64,000 bases of DNA, from the NCBI RefSeq assembly GCF_000799715.1, contig NZ_JUHG01000013.1, positions 744,001 to 808,000 of the forward strand, read 5' to 3'. The notes beneath the pieces were generated by a model. It did no database searches. It worked only from the letters and a program-made list of their open reading frames with translations, and had not been told where the DNA came from. The translations under genes and the position numbers were made by a program. The stretch comes from Martinezella rhizogenes. GTDB taxonomy: Bacteria; Pseudomonadota; Alphaproteobacteria; Rhizobiales; Rhizobiaceae. Shown here in pieces: positions 43,268-52,214 of the stretch (position 1 is the first letter of the stretch; the number at the start of each line of letters is the position of its first letter).

Positions 43268-44111
43268 GTCCAAAGCCAGGGCACGCCGGAAACTGGCGTT
43301 CGACATTCTCAATCACGCCGCGCTGCTTCTCGTCGCGCTGGCCTTCCTGTTCCCGTTTTTCTGGATGGTCTCGAATGCGGTCCGCTCCAATGCCGAGGTG
43401 ATGGCGATACCGGTACGGCTCCTGCCCGAGGTCTTCGAATGGGGCAATTTCGCAGCCGCCTGGACCAGATTGCCGTTCGGCCGCTTCTTCCTCAACAGCG
43501 CCATCATCGCCATCTGCGTCACGGCGATCACCGTCGTGGTGTCCTGCCTTTCGGGCTATGCCTTCGCACGGCTGAAATTCAGGGGACGCGAGATGCTACT
43601 GCTCGGCTATATCGGCACGCTCATGGTGCCGCCGCTGATGCTCATCATCCCACTATTTCTGATCGTCAACAGGCTCGGCCTTGTGAACACCTTTCCGGGC
43701 GTGATCCTGCCGGTCGCCTTCGGCACCTTCGGCGCATTCCTGATGCGGCAGTTCTTTCTCTCCATTCCGATGGAGCTGGAAGAGGCGGCACGGATAGACG
43801 GAGCCTCGCGGCTGCGCATCCTGGTCAGCATCATCGTGCCGCTGTCGATGCCGGCCATCGGGCTTTTGTCGCTGTTCACCTTCATGGGCCAATGGAGCAA
43901 TTTTCTCTGGCCGCTGATCGTCATGACCGGAGCCGACAATGCCACCCTGCCGGTGGGGCTCACCCTGTTCCAGACGCAACAGGGGACGCAGTGGAACTAT
44001 CTGATGGCGGGTGCCGCCCTTTCCATGCTTCCGGGGATTGTCCTCGCGATCATCCTCCAGAAGCTCATCTACAACAGCATCGCCCTCAATGCGGGCATGG
44101 GCGGGCGCTAA
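43257..44111 (+). CDS. Sugar ABC transporter permease 2 (MalG/UgpE type)
   Basis: 284 residues, six predicted helices. EAA loop EEAARIDGASRLRILVSIIV and the MalG-type ending (LQKLIYNSIALNAGMGG). ATG overlaps permease 1, so translation is coupled. With permease 1 it forms the membrane channel. Confidence 0.9.
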   Translation: MTVKSKARARRKLAFDILNHAALLLVALAFLFPFFWMVSNAVRSNAEVMAIPVRLLPEVFEWGNFAAAWTRLPFGRFFLNSAIIAICVTAITVVVSCLSGYAFARLKFRGREMLLLGYIGTLMVPPLMLIIPLFLIVNRLGLVNTFPGVILPVAFGTFGAFLMRQFFLSIPMELEEAARIDGASRLRILVSIIVPLSMPAIGLLSLFTFMGQWSNFLWPLIVMTGADNATLPVGLTLFQTQQGTQWNYLMAGAALSMLPGIVLAIILQKLIYNSIALNAGMGGR

Positions 44112-44140
44112 AGCGCCTACAGACTCTTGGGAGCTAGATC

Positions 44141-45208
44141 ATGGCGAAACTGACGATCCGCAATGCCGTCAAACGATACGGTGCGCTTGAGGTGCTGCAT
44201 GGCGTATCCGTCGCGGCTGAGGACGGGGAGTTCGTCGTACTTGTGGGACCTTCGGGCTGCGGCAAATCCACCTTGCTGCGCATGATTGCCGGGCTTGAAA
44301 GCATCAGCGATGGCGAGATCGAAATCGGCGACCGCGTCGTCAACGACCTCGAGCCCAATGAGCGCGACATCGCCATGGTATTCCAATCCTATGCGCTCTA
44401 TCCGCATATGACCGTGCGCGACAACATGGCGTTTTCGCTGAAACTTGCACGCCGCAGCCGGCAGGAGATCGAACAAATGGTCAATGACGCCGCCGGCATT
44501 TTGGACATCACCCTGCTCCTCGACCGCTACCCGCGTCAGCTGTCCGGCGGACAGCGTCAGCGCGTGGCCATGGGTCGCGCCATCGTCCGCAATCCGGCGG
44601 TATTTCTGTTCGACGAGCCACTCTCCAATCTCGACGCCAAGTTACGCGTTCAAATGCGCACCGAGATCAAGACGCTGCACCAACGCCTGGGCACCACCAT
44701 GGTCTATGTGACCCATGACCAGATGGAAGCGATGACCATGGCCGACCGCATCGTCGTGATGCGTGGTGGCCATATCGAACAGGTCGGTTCCCCGCTAGAC
44801 ATCTACGATAGGCCAGCCAACAGTTTCGTCGCCGGATTTATCGGATCGCCATCGATGAATTTCATTGACGGTCTTGTCGTCGAGCGGGGCGGAACTGTGG
44901 AATTGGCAGCAGCGGAGGGTGTGCATTGGCCTCTGCCGGATACTGCACACGCCTACATCGGACAGTCCGTTCAATTGGGTATCCGGCCCGAACATATTGC
45001 CGTCGACACGGACGGAGTGCAAGCCAGGGTCACCATCATCGAGCCGACGGGCTCTGACACGCACCTGCAGTTGCTGGCCGGCTCCCAATCGATCATCGCG
45101 TCCGTCAGGGACCGCCCCTCTGTGGCGGTCGGCCAGTTCGTCCCGCTCAGGATCGATGCGCGGAAGGCGCATCTGTTCGATCCCGCGAGCGGCAAGCGGC
45201 TGCATTGA
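44141..45208 (+). CDS. Sugar ABC transporter ATPase (UgpC/MsmK type)
   Basis: 355 residues. Walker [10 protein letters not shown] near residue 37, Q-loop [14 protein letters not shown], signature [16 protein letters not shown], Walker [17 protein letters not shown], switch His in [16 protein letters not shown]. The C-terminal TOBE/OB domain ([10 protein letters not shown]) is that of CUT1 sugar importers. Last gene of the fucoside operon; it faces the small RNA array on the opposite strand. Confidence 0.92.
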   Translation: MAKLTIRNAVKRYGALEVLHGVSVAAEDGEFVVLVGPSGCGKSTLLRMIAGLESISDGEIEIGDRVVNDLEPNERDIAMVFQSYALYPHMTVRDNMAFSLKLARRSRQEIEQMVNDAAGILDITLLLDRYPRQLSGGQRQRVAMGRAIVRNPAVFLFDEPLSNLDAKLRVQMRTEIKTLHQRLGTTMVYVTHDQMEAMTMADRIVVMRGGHIEQVGSPLDIYDRPANSFVAGFIGSPSMNFIDGLVVERGGTVELAAAEGVHWPLPDTAHAYIGQSVQLGIRPEHIAVDTDGVQARVTIIEPTGSDTHLQLLAGSQSIIASVRDRPSVAVGQFVPLRIDARKAHLFDPASGKRLH

Positions 45209-45255
45209 ACGGGTTTACAGGAGAGTTTTCGCCGTCAGACGACGCTCCAGAAACG

Positions 45256-45416
45256 AAAAAGCCTGCCGCGGGAGGAGGTGCGGCAGGCTTTTCGAAAAGA
45301 ACCGAACAGCGACTGGGAGGAGGAGTGCCGCTGTTCCTACAGACGTCCCTGGGAGGAGGAGTGGGCCGTCTGAAACCCGAAGCTCTGCGGGAGGAGGTGC
45401 ATTGCTTCGATGGGTT
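45256..45416 (-). ncRNA. Small RNA with four anti-Shine-Dalgarno hairpins (CcsR/cuckoo, alpha-r14-like)
   Basis: Four consecutive hairpins at about 45378-45409, 45340-45372, 45304-45336 and 45261-45288. Read on the minus strand, each loop shows CCTCCTCCC, complementary to the ribosome-binding site. Stem bases differ but pair well (CGAAGC/GCTTCG, CAGACG/CGTCTG, GAACAGCG/CGCTGTTC, GCCTGCCGC/GCGGCAGGC), which argues for conserved structure. The last hairpin is followed by TTTTT at 45260-45256, making it a Rho-independent terminator and fixing the strand. The motif and repetition fit the alphaproteobacterial CcsR/cuckoo and alpha-r14 families. The 5' end is uncertain, perhaps near 45436. Confidence 0.85.
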
Positions 45417-45547
45417 GGATCATACACCGGCCGTCGCGGTTTCCTATAGTTTATGCTGCACTGCAGCTATGCAAGAAATACAGATCTGAAAGATCCACCA
45501 CGAAACGAGGACCCAACCGATCCTCAGACAGGGAGCCCGACGCAAAA

Positions 45548-45570
45548 ACGCCCGCGTCATCAGCGGGCGT
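45548..45570 (-). terminator. Intrinsic terminator of the DUF1127 gene
   Basis: On the minus strand ACGCCCGC, seven-base loop, GCGGGCGT, followed by TTTTG. It lies 33 bases past the DUF1127 stop and before the small RNA array. Confidence 0.8.
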
Positions 45571-45602
45571 CGAGCAATCTTTGAGACGATAAATCCGTGC
45601 GG

Positions 45603-45749
45603 TTAGCGCACGACCGATGCGCGGGCAACGCTGCGGATGTCGGCTCGGTCGATACCGAGGTCCTGCAGTTCACGGCTGGACATGCGGCCAAGTTCGTTGA
45701 CGGTCTGACGGAACTTGCGCCAATTGTTGAAAGAGCGTGCTACGTTCAT
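45603..45749 (-). CDS. DUF1127 small protein (CcaF1-like)
   Basis: 48 residues, starting MNVARSFNNWRKFRQTV and containing NELGRMSSRELQDLGIDR and the ending RSVARASVVR. These are the YjiS/DUF1127 hallmarks: aromatic and basic N-terminus, L-x-x-M-S-x-x-x-L-x-D-L-G-I-x-R core. AAAGGGGA precedes the ATG. Members bind RNA in Rhodobacter (CcaF1) and influence small RNAs and phosphate physiology in Agrobacterium. Downstream on the same strand lie four anti-Shine-Dalgarno hairpins, the arrangement known for CcaF1-CcsR1-4. Confidence 0.88.
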   Translation of the reverse strand: MNVARSFNNWRKFRQTVNELGRMSSRELQDLGIDRADIRSVARASVVR

Positions 45750-46199
45750 GATGATCCCCTTTCCTGAGGGCTTCTGACGTCAGCAGCCTCGCTTGGCTCC
45801 GGCGTCGTTTCGATGGTTGGAATATAGCCATTTCAATCGGTTTAAAACAGTGACAATCTCTCATCCCACCCATGCATCTGGCGCATTGGTTCTGCATATT
45901 TCGCAAGAGATGATCGTTTCTTAGGCGCTGGAGCCACCGGAGCCGCCAGCATTGGGGTCCAGACGTCGACAGATCCCGGTTCGAACTGTGGGCCGGCATC
46001 AGCTTCAGGGCATCGAGCAGAAGAGTGAGATACCGTCCGCTTTGACGGTTGATGCATTCTCGGAATCAATGCCTTGGCCACCGAGTGCTCAATGCATAAT
46101 ATGATGGCGGCGGCGTATTCCGAAGCTGCTCGCGTCCGCGGACCCAGAAAACTACACGCTCAACCAGCTGCGCGCAGCTCAATGACCAGGATATCAGCC
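45750..46199. other. Intergenic region between DUF1127 and the P5C-reductase-like gene
   Basis: 450 bp. The DUF1127 promoter should lie at about 45800-45850 (AT-rich, CTATATT on the minus strand), but I cannot fix a -35. No supportable gene is seen; the open frame leading into 46200 has no coding character. Confidence 0.4.
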
Positions 46200-46970
46200 A
46201 TGAAAGTCGGTTTTGTTGGAACAGGCGCGATCACCGAGGCGATGGTGGCCGGTATGCTGACGGGGTCACCCCTGGCCAGCGAGGTCATTATCTCGCCTCG
46301 CAATGCCCATGTCGCGGCAAGACTGGCGGAAAAATTCCCGGCGGTGCGCATTGCCACCGACAACCAGGCTGTCATCGATGCCTCCGAGATTTTGTTCTTG
46401 GCAATTCGGCCGCAGGTCGCCGAAGAGGTCGTCAGGGGTCTCAGCTTCCCCGAAGGCCAGGTGGTGGTGAGCGTGATCGCCGCTGTGGATCGCGGCACGC
46501 TTATCGAATGGATCGGCCAGGACGTTCGCCTGACGCAAGCGGTTCCCCTGCCGTTTGTTGCTGAGCGCGAAGGCGTGACTGCAATCTATCCGCCGGACCG
46601 TGACGTCGCTTCGCTGTTCTCTTCTCTGGGGACTGCCGTCGAATGCGAGACGAGGGAAGAATATGATCTGCTGGCGGCGGCGAGCGCGATGATGGCCACA
46701 TATTTCGGCATCATGGATCGCGCCACCGGCTGGCTCACTGAAAAGGGAATGCCGGAACGGACGGCACGGGCATATCTCGCTCCGCTTTTCGCCAGCCTTT
46801 CACAAACCGCGCTCAAGTCCAGCGAGATCCCGTTCGAGGAAATGAGCCGCGAGTTTGCGACGAAGGGCGGCCTCAACGAGCAGGTCTTGTCCGATTTCGA
46901 CCGCAATGGCGGCATGGCGGCGCTGACGGCAGCGCTCGATCGCGTCCTCATGCGCATCACCGATCGCTGA
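46200..46970 (+). CDS. Pyrroline-5-carboxylate reductase-like oxidoreductase
   Basis: 256 residues from ATG at 46200 (CAGGAT ahead); upstream frame ignored. Rossmann start KVGFVGTGAITEAMVAGML, then FLAIRPQVAEEVV and a helical C-terminal dimerisation half (KGGLNEQVLSDF replaces the classical TSPGGTT segment). The fold is ProC, converting pyrroline-5-carboxylate to proline with NAD(P)H. Loss of TSPGGTT and the divergent mid-part make a ProC-like protein of other substrate range more likely than the housekeeping enzyme. Confidence 0.8.
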   Translation: MKVGFVGTGAITEAMVAGMLTGSPLASEVIISPRNAHVAARLAEKFPAVRIATDNQAVIDASEILFLAIRPQVAEEVVRGLSFPEGQVVVSVIAAVDRGTLIEWIGQDVRLTQAVPLPFVAEREGVTAIYPPDRDVASLFSSLGTAVECETREEYDLLAAASAMMATYFGIMDRATGWLTEKGMPERTARAYLAPLFASLSQTALKSSEIPFEEMSREFATKGGLNEQVLSDFDRNGGMAALTAALDRVLMRITDR

Positions 46971-47052
46971 CGCTGCGGGAAAGCGATCTCGGCGATCGGC
47001 AAATGGGCACCCGGACGTATTTTTGAGTAACAGGCCCAGGGCTTTCCGGGTC

Positions 47053-47835
47053 TCAGGGCGTCTGTTTCGGCCGCCAGCGCAGCAAATAGGATTCCAGGAC
47101 ATGCGCCAGACGGTTTAGCGAGAACCCGACGAGGCCGAGAACGAGGACGCCGACCATCACCAGGGCCATGTCGAACCGCTCACGGCCGGCGATGACCAGA
47201 CCGCCGACGCCACGTCCGACGGCAAGGAAATATTCGGCTCCCACGGTCGCAAGCCACGCATAGATCAGCCCGAGATGCACGCCCGTCGCGATCGACGGCA
47301 TGGCGGACGGAAGATAGATGCGCAGCACGCGCTGCCGTGCGTTGAATTTCAAGGCACGTCCGACCTCGATCAAATCATGAGGCGCATCCCGCATACCGTC
47401 ATAGGTGTTGAGGGCGATCGGAATGAAGGAAGCCAGCGCCACGAAGACGATCTTTGCCTGTTCGCCGAAGCCGAACCAGACGGAGATCAGTGGTATCCAG
47501 GCAAGAAGCGAGATCTGCTTCAGCCCGTTGAAAGTCGGCGTCAACAGCCTGTCGGCCACGCGCGAGAGCGCCAGGAACGTGCCAAAACCGATGCCGATAA
47601 CGCCGCCAATCAGAAATCCGGCGATATTGCGCATCAGGCTGAAACCGAGCTCGCCGATCAGATCATTGTCGAACAGCTCGCGCTTGGCGGTGCGGGCGAC
47701 TTCTTCCAGCGATGGCAAGAAGCGTGGGTCGGCAAGGCCGGTCCGGCTCGACACTTCCCAGGCGACGAACATCAGGATCGGCAAGGTGATGCCACGGCGA
47801 AACCGGACTGCCCTGCTTGCAGTGGCCATGGTCAT
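47053..47835 (-). CDS. Sulfonate-type ABC transporter permease (SsuC-like), second copy
   Basis: 260 residues, about six helices. The EAA-like loop is EVGRALKFNARQRVLRIYLP and the region before it (ISVWFGFGEQAKIVFVALAS) fits the SsuC/TauC family. ATG overlaps the stop of the first permease (ATGA). Two different permeases in tandem suggest a heterodimeric channel, unlike the usual single SsuC. Confidence 0.87.
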   Translation of the reverse strand: MTMATASRAVRFRRGITLPILMFVAWEVSSRTGLADPRFLPSLEEVARTAKRELFDNDLIGELGFSLMRNIAGFLIGGVIGIGFGTFLALSRVADRLLTPTFNGLKQISLLAWIPLISVWFGFGEQAKIVFVALASFIPIALNTYDGMRDAPHDLIEVGRALKFNARQRVLRIYLPSAMPSIATGVHLGLIYAWLATVGAEYFLAVGRGVGGLVIAGRERFDMALVMVGVLVLGLVGFSLNRLAHVLESYLLRWRPKQTP

Positions 47836-48650
47836 ATCTCCTGCCGCTTCCAGCGCTGAAGCAGCACCTCGGTGCGATCCAGGCTCTTGTCCATGATGAA
47901 ACCGACGAGGCCGATGGCAATCATCGCAACGATGACGGTGTCCAGCCAGAACATCTGCCGTCCCCAGACCAGCAAGTAGCCAAGCCCTTCCGAGGAGGCC
48001 AGAAGCTCGACACCAACAAGCGAGGTCCAGGAATGGGTGAGGCCGTAGCGAATGCCGGTGAATATCGAAGGCACGGCGGCCGGCAGCACGATCAGCCGCA
48101 AGGTCTGCCAGCGGCTGAAACGCAACGCCCGGCCGACCTCAAGATACCTGGGGGAAACGCCGCGAATGCCCGTCAGCGTGTTCAACGTCATTGGCACGAT
48201 CGCGCCCTTGGCGATGATGATGATCTTCAGGGTCTCGTCGATGCCGACGAGCAGCATGAGGAGCGGGATCCAGCCAAGCGTCGGGATCTGCGCGAAGGCG
48301 ATGAACAGCGGCTTCACATAGTCCTCGACCCGCTCCGAAAGGCCCATCGATATACCGAGAACGAGGCCGGCGCTGGCGCCAATGGCAAAGCCGATGACGA
48401 CGCGGCGCAGGCTGACGCCCGTATGGTAGAGAAGTTCGCCGCTGACGATCATGTCGCGCGCCGTCTGATAGACATAGTCAGGCGGCGGCAGGATCTGTTG
48501 CGGCAGCCAGCCTCTGACGGAGGCAACCCACCAAAGGACCAGCAACGCAAACGGCACGACCAAAGCCGTAGCCGCGATCGCAAGACGCCTGCGCCATGGA
48601 GCGGGAAGCCGGATGCCGGCATGCCCGGCAGTCTCGAAAAACGCGGCCAT
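47832..48650 (-). CDS. Sulfonate-type ABC transporter permease (SsuC-like), first copy
   Basis: 272 residues from ATG at 48650 (GGGAG five bases ahead; an upstream in-frame ATG would overlap the binding-protein gene). Helices and the loop EVGRALRFSRWQTLRLIVLP identify the SsuC/TauC family. It lies 34 bases after the binding-protein gene. Confidence 0.87.
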   Translation of the reverse strand: MAAFFETAGHAGIRLPAPWRRRLAIAATALVVPFALLVLWWVASVRGWLPQQILPPPDYVYQTARDMIVSGELLYHTGVSLRRVVIGFAIGASAGLVLGISMGLSERVEDYVKPLFIAFAQIPTLGWIPLLMLLVGIDETLKIIIIAKGAIVPMTLNTLTGIRGVSPRYLEVGRALRFSRWQTLRLIVLPAAVPSIFTGIRYGLTHSWTSLVGVELLASSEGLGYLLVWGRQMFWLDTVIVAMIAIGLVGFIMDKSLDRTEVLLQRWKRQEI

Positions 48651-48684
48651 GCCCGCTCCCTTCACTGTGTTTTCAAAGCCGAGA

Positions 48685-49761
48685 TCAGGACGCGACCGGC
48701 TTTCCGTTCGCGCCATAGGGCTGCCAGAATGTCTTCAGCCCGAGCTTCTCCAGTGCGTTGTCGAGGTATTTAGGCTCGAACCAGCCGTTGAGATCGACAT
48801 CACGACGAATAAGGCCGTATTCCTTGCTCTTCACCGCCTGCTCCTTGTACTGCGAGACCAGCAGGTCATCGATCAGCGGCGAATTGCGGTAGACGAGCGT
48901 GTCGTTGCGGAAATACTCCTCAAGAATCGGGATTTCCGTGCCGGACTTGTGCCACAGCTCGAAAAGGGCCGCCCGGTTGGGCTCCTCGGAGGACCATTGC
49001 GCCGCCTTGACGAAAGCATCGACGACCCGCTGCGTGATCTCGGGGTGAGCATCGATAAACGCTTCGCGCGCGACGATGCCGGCATTGCGGCCGAAGCGGG
49101 GATCGTCGCCCTTGGTCGTATAGATGACATCGGCGCTGCCCTTGGCGGCGAGATTGATGAGCTGGGTGTCGCCGAAGGCGGCATCGATATCCTTGCTGAC
49201 AAGGGCTGCCACCGTTCCGGCGCTGTCGAGATTGATCACCTGCAGGTCGCGCTCCTTCAGCCCATGCGCCTCAAGAATCTTGATCGCGGCCAGGTGACCG
49301 TTGGTGCCGCGTTGCAGAGCAACCTTGCGCCCCTTCAGATCCTCGATCTTCTTGATGCCGGAATCCTTGGCGACCGCCAGATAGAGTGGCTTGCGCGCAC
49401 CGCTGGCGAGGAGATATTTGGTCTTCAGACCAGTGGCGCGTCCGATCAGCGCCGGCAGATCGCCCTGATAGGCGAAGTCGAGCTGGTCATTGGCAAAGCC
49501 CTCGTTCACCGCCGGGCCGGCGCCCTTGAAGAAGGTCCACTCGATCTTGACGTTCGCATCGTTGGCGAACTCCTTCTCCAAATATTCGCCGGCACGCGCG
49601 GTTGCTGCCGAAGTGCCTTCAGAATACGGACGATTGTCGACGCCGATCGCGGCATAGCCGACATGGATGACCAGCGGCTCTTCCGCCTGGGCGGATGCGG
49701 CAAACATGCCGAGCGCAAGGGCTACGCCCGCGACAAGGCGGGAAATAGATACCAGTTTCAT
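48685..49761 (-). CDS. Sulfonate-type ABC transporter binding protein (SsuA-like)
   Basis: 358 residues with signal peptide ending ASAQA. The mature part begins EEPLVIHVGYAAIGVDNRPY and has DFAYQGDLPALIG, KGRKVALQRGTNGHLAAIKIL and DAAFGDTQLI, as in NMT1/SsuA-like proteins for alkanesulfonates, taurine or nitrate. Its operon order ATPase-binding protein-permease-permease and the adjacent flavin monooxygenases point to an organosulfur substrate. Confidence 0.87.
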   Translation of the reverse strand: MKLVSISRLVAGVALALGMFAASAQAEEPLVIHVGYAAIGVDNRPYSEGTSAATARAGEYLEKEFANDANVKIEWTFFKGAGPAVNEGFANDQLDFAYQGDLPALIGRATGLKTKYLLASGARKPLYLAVAKDSGIKKIEDLKGRKVALQRGTNGHLAAIKILEAHGLKERDLQVINLDSAGTVAALVSKDIDAAFGDTQLINLAAKGSADVIYTTKGDDPRFGRNAGIVAREAFIDAHPEITQRVVDAFVKAAQWSSEEPNRAALFELWHKSGTEIPILEEYFRNDTLVYRNSPLIDDLLVSQYKEQAVKSKEYGLIRRDVDLNGWFEPKYLDNALEKLGLKTFWQPYGANGKPVAS

Positions 49762-49782
49762 AGAGCTACTCCGTTTCCTGAT

Positions 49783-50625
49783 CTATCTGACGGCGGCGAT
49801 GGCCGGTCTGGCGTCGACTGAGCGTTGCCCTCCCCCCGGCGAAACCGCTCGGAGACTTGGCGAAGGATGTGTCGTGGCGTTGAGGCTTTCCAGAACGCGG
49901 TTGCGCACCTCGGTCAGCGCCGGCGAGGTCCTCGCGCGCAGTCGCGGCAATTCCACCGGAATGATCTCACGAATGCGGCCGGGTCGCGGCGACATGACGA
50001 CGACGCGATCGCCGAGATAGGCCGCCTCGTCGACATCGTGTGTCACCAGCACCATGGTGATGCGTTCCTTCGCCCAGATCTCTTGCAGCTCGTCCTGAAG
50101 CCGGGCCTTGGTGATGGCGTCGAGCGCGCCGAAGGGCTCGTCGAGAAACAGGACATCAGGGCGGTTGACGAGACCACGGGCAATGCCGGCGCGCTGCGCC
50201 ATGCCGCCCGAAAGCTGATGCGGATAGGCCTTGGCGAAACCGGAAAGCCCAACCAGTTCCAGATGCTCCTCGACGAACCTCTTCTTGTCCGCCTTGCTAT
50301 CTCCGGAGTTTTCCAGACCCAGCGCCACATTGCGGGCAACCGTCAGCCATGGGAACAACCGAGGTTCCTGGAAGACGATGCCACGATCGAGGCTCGGCTC
50401 GGTGACGGGCTTGCCCGCATGGGTGATTGAACCGGAGGTGGCGGTATCCAGCCCGGCGCCGAGGCGGAGCAACGTCGATTTTCCGCAGCCGCTGGCGCCG
50501 ACGATGGTGACGAACTCACCCTCGGCAATGTCGAGGCTGACATCGTCGAGCGCCGTCAGGCTTTCGCCATTCACCTGGAAGTGCCGGGTCACATGGCTGA
50601 TCTTCAGATGCGAAGGATTGCTCAT
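49783..50625 (-). CDS. Sulfonate-type ABC transporter ATPase (SsuB-like)
   Basis: 280 residues. Walker A GASGCGKST, Q-loop IVFQEPRLFPWLTV, signature LSGGMAQRAGIARGLV, Walker B VLFLDEPFGALDAIT, and the VLVTHDVDEAAYLGDR switch. This matches SsuB/TauB. First gene of the minus-strand operon and divergent from the SfnB-like gene. The C-terminal tail after residue 255 is unusually long and Pro/Arg-rich. Confidence 0.9.
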   Translation of the reverse strand: MSNPSHLKISHVTRHFQVNGESLTALDDVSLDIAEGEFVTIVGASGCGKSTLLRLGAGLDTATSGSITHAGKPVTEPSLDRGIVFQEPRLFPWLTVARNVALGLENSGDSKADKKRFVEEHLELVGLSGFAKAYPHQLSGGMAQRAGIARGLVNRPDVLFLDEPFGALDAITKARLQDELQEIWAKERITMVLVTHDVDEAAYLGDRVVVMSPRPGRIREIIPVELPRLRARTSPALTEVRNRVLESLNATTHPSPSLRAVSPGGGQRSVDARPAIAAVR

Positions 50626-51024
50626 TCTTCTTCCCTGCCCCTATTCGGCGGTAATGGCCGGTCGGCTAAAGGGAAGCTTCGAGCTTGAGCTGGCGTTTCT
50701 TGCCGGTCATCGTTCTCTCCCCAATAGAGTCAGGAGAGGCTAGCAGTAAATATTATAATCTATAGAAATTATATTCTATTTAGATGGGCCGCCTCGGATT
50801 TGTTATCGCTGGCGACGCCTACAGCGCGGACAACGTTCCATGAGGAGCGGCCAAACGGCTAAGGCTGACACAATTCTTGCAATCGGCCGGGCCAGGGGCG
50901 CCGCGCGGAGAAAGATTTTCTTCTCGTGAGATCAAATAGATATTGCTGGACTTGAAGCAGCAGTCGCCGAACCCTCACACACGATGCAAAGCAGGGCCGC
51001 CAAGGCCAGATGCGTGAGGCAAAC
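50626..51024. other. Divergent organosulfur control region
   Basis: 399 bp between the importer and monooxygenase operons. No gene is seen. The AT-rich centre at 50745-50785 contains the shared 32-bp motif listed next; the rest is ordinary spacer. Confidence 0.55.
50749..50780 (-). promoter_or_regulatory. AT-rich shared motif, copy 1
   Basis: Read on the minus strand it starts AATAGAATATAATTT and continues CTATAGATTATAAT. It matches the sequence at 58488-58519 at 23 of 32 positions without a gap. Position in both cases is upstream of organosulfur-type genes, so it may bind a common LysR-type regulator. Confidence 0.45.
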
Positions 51025-52203
51025 ATGTCCTTCGAACCGGATACAACAGATCCCCTGGTCGCCAGGGCCGTCGAACTGCGTAAGATCTTTGATCAGGACG
51101 CCGTTCAGCGTGACAAGCAGGGTGGCCGGCCTGTCGAACAGATCCGGCTACTGAAGGAAAGTGGACTGCCAGCGGCGCAAATTCCGCGACACTATGGCGG
51201 ACAGGGTGCAAGTTGGCTGTCGATCCTGCGTGTCGTGCGGGAGTTCGCCCGTACCGACGGCTCGCTGGCGCATCTCTTCGGATATCACCATCTTCCGCTC
51301 AATCTCGTTCTCTTTCGCGGTTCGAACGCGCAGAAAGACCACTGGCTGCGTGCCTCCGCCGCCGCAAACTTGGTCTGGAGCAATTCCGGTAATGCGATGT
51401 CGAAGACATCGTCGGGAAGGCGCCTCGACAATGGCTGGATCGTCAACGGCAAGCGCCCCTTTTCCTCCGGTTCCCACATCGCCGACTACATTCAGATCTC
51501 ATGGGAGAAGCCGGAGGGAGAGCGTCTGACCGCCGCTATTCCCGCAAGCCGTGAAGGCATCGTCATCGAGGACGATTGGGACGGGATCGGCCAACGCCAA
51601 ACCGGTAGCGGCACGGTCAGCTTCCACAATGTCGAAATCCTCGACGACGAAGTAATCAGCGCGCCGAACGTACCGCTGACGCCCTATACGTCGCTGATCT
51701 CCCTGTTGCAGCAGAGCGTGCTGCTCAACGTCTTTGTCGGCAGTGCGCAAGGCGCGCTCGACGAGGGGCGGAGTTATACGACGACATCGTCGCGGCCCTG
51801 GATCTACTCCGGCGTCGACAAACATACCGACGATCCCTGGATCAAGCGGCAGTATGGCGATCTCTACATCAGCACGCTGGCGGCAACCGAGCTTGCCGAC
51901 AAGGCAGCCCGAAGCCTGGACGAGGCCTTCAATCAAGGGCCAAGCCTGTCGCACGAATATCGCGGTGCCGCCGCCATCGATGTTGCCACGGCGAATGTCT
52001 TTGCCGGCGAAATCGGCCTCGCCGTCTCCAGTGAAATCTTCGAGGTCATGGGCGCGCGCTCGGCCACCAACGCCAACGGCTTCGACCGTTTCTGGCGCAA
52101 TGTCCGCACCCATACGCTCCACAATCCCGCCGAATACAAGAAACGCACCGTCGGCACCTGGCTGCTGACTGGCGAATTTCCCGTACCAGCCATGTACCGC
52201 TGA
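51025..52203 (+). CDS. SfnB/DszC-like flavin monooxygenase (acyl-CoA dehydrogenase fold), copy 1
   Basis: 392 residues from ATG at 51025 (GTGAGG ahead). All-alpha/beta/all-alpha acyl-CoA dehydrogenase layout: KESGLPAAQIPRHYGGQG, FGYHHLPLNLVLF, RPFSSGSHIADYIQIS, DDWDGIGQRQTGSG and the terminal GFDRFWRNVRTHTLHNPAEYK (read in parts). The RxWRNxRTHTLH...Y ending is that of DszC/SfnB monooxygenases, not of true dehydrogenases. It would oxygenate a thioether or sulfone with reduced flavin. First gene of the plus-strand operon. Confidence 0.87.
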   Translation: MSFEPDTTDPLVARAVELRKIFDQDAVQRDKQGGRPVEQIRLLKESGLPAAQIPRHYGGQGASWLSILRVVREFARTDGSLAHLFGYHHLPLNLVLFRGSNAQKDHWLRASAAANLVWSNSGNAMSKTSSGRRLDNGWIVNGKRPFSSGSHIADYIQISWEKPEGERLTAAIPASREGIVIEDDWDGIGQRQTGSGTVSFHNVEILDDEVISAPNVPLTPYTSLISLLQQSVLLNVFVGSAQGALDEGRSYTTTSSRPWIYSGVDKHTDDPWIKRQYGDLYISTLAATELADKAARSLDEAFNQGPSLSHEYRGAAAIDVATANVFAGEIGLAVSSEIFEVMGARSATNANGFDRFWRNVRTHTLHNPAEYKKRTVGTWLLTGEFPVPAMYR

Positions 52204-52214
52204 AAGGACCCTCC

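Noticed and set aside
45256..45416. GGGAGGAGG motifs as ribosome sites for small plus-strand genes
   Set aside because: They sit in hairpin loops, are not followed by consistent short frames, and their complement matches a known small-RNA motif.
45205..45489. 94-codon plus-strand frame over the hairpin array
   Set aside because: Its sequence is set by the hairpins and the GGAGGAGG loops; the terminator and DUF1127 context place the function on the minus strand.
50626..51024. Riboswitch in the organosulfur promoter region
   Set aside because: I found no SAM-II or cobalamin-type conserved core; only an AT-rich motif is visible.
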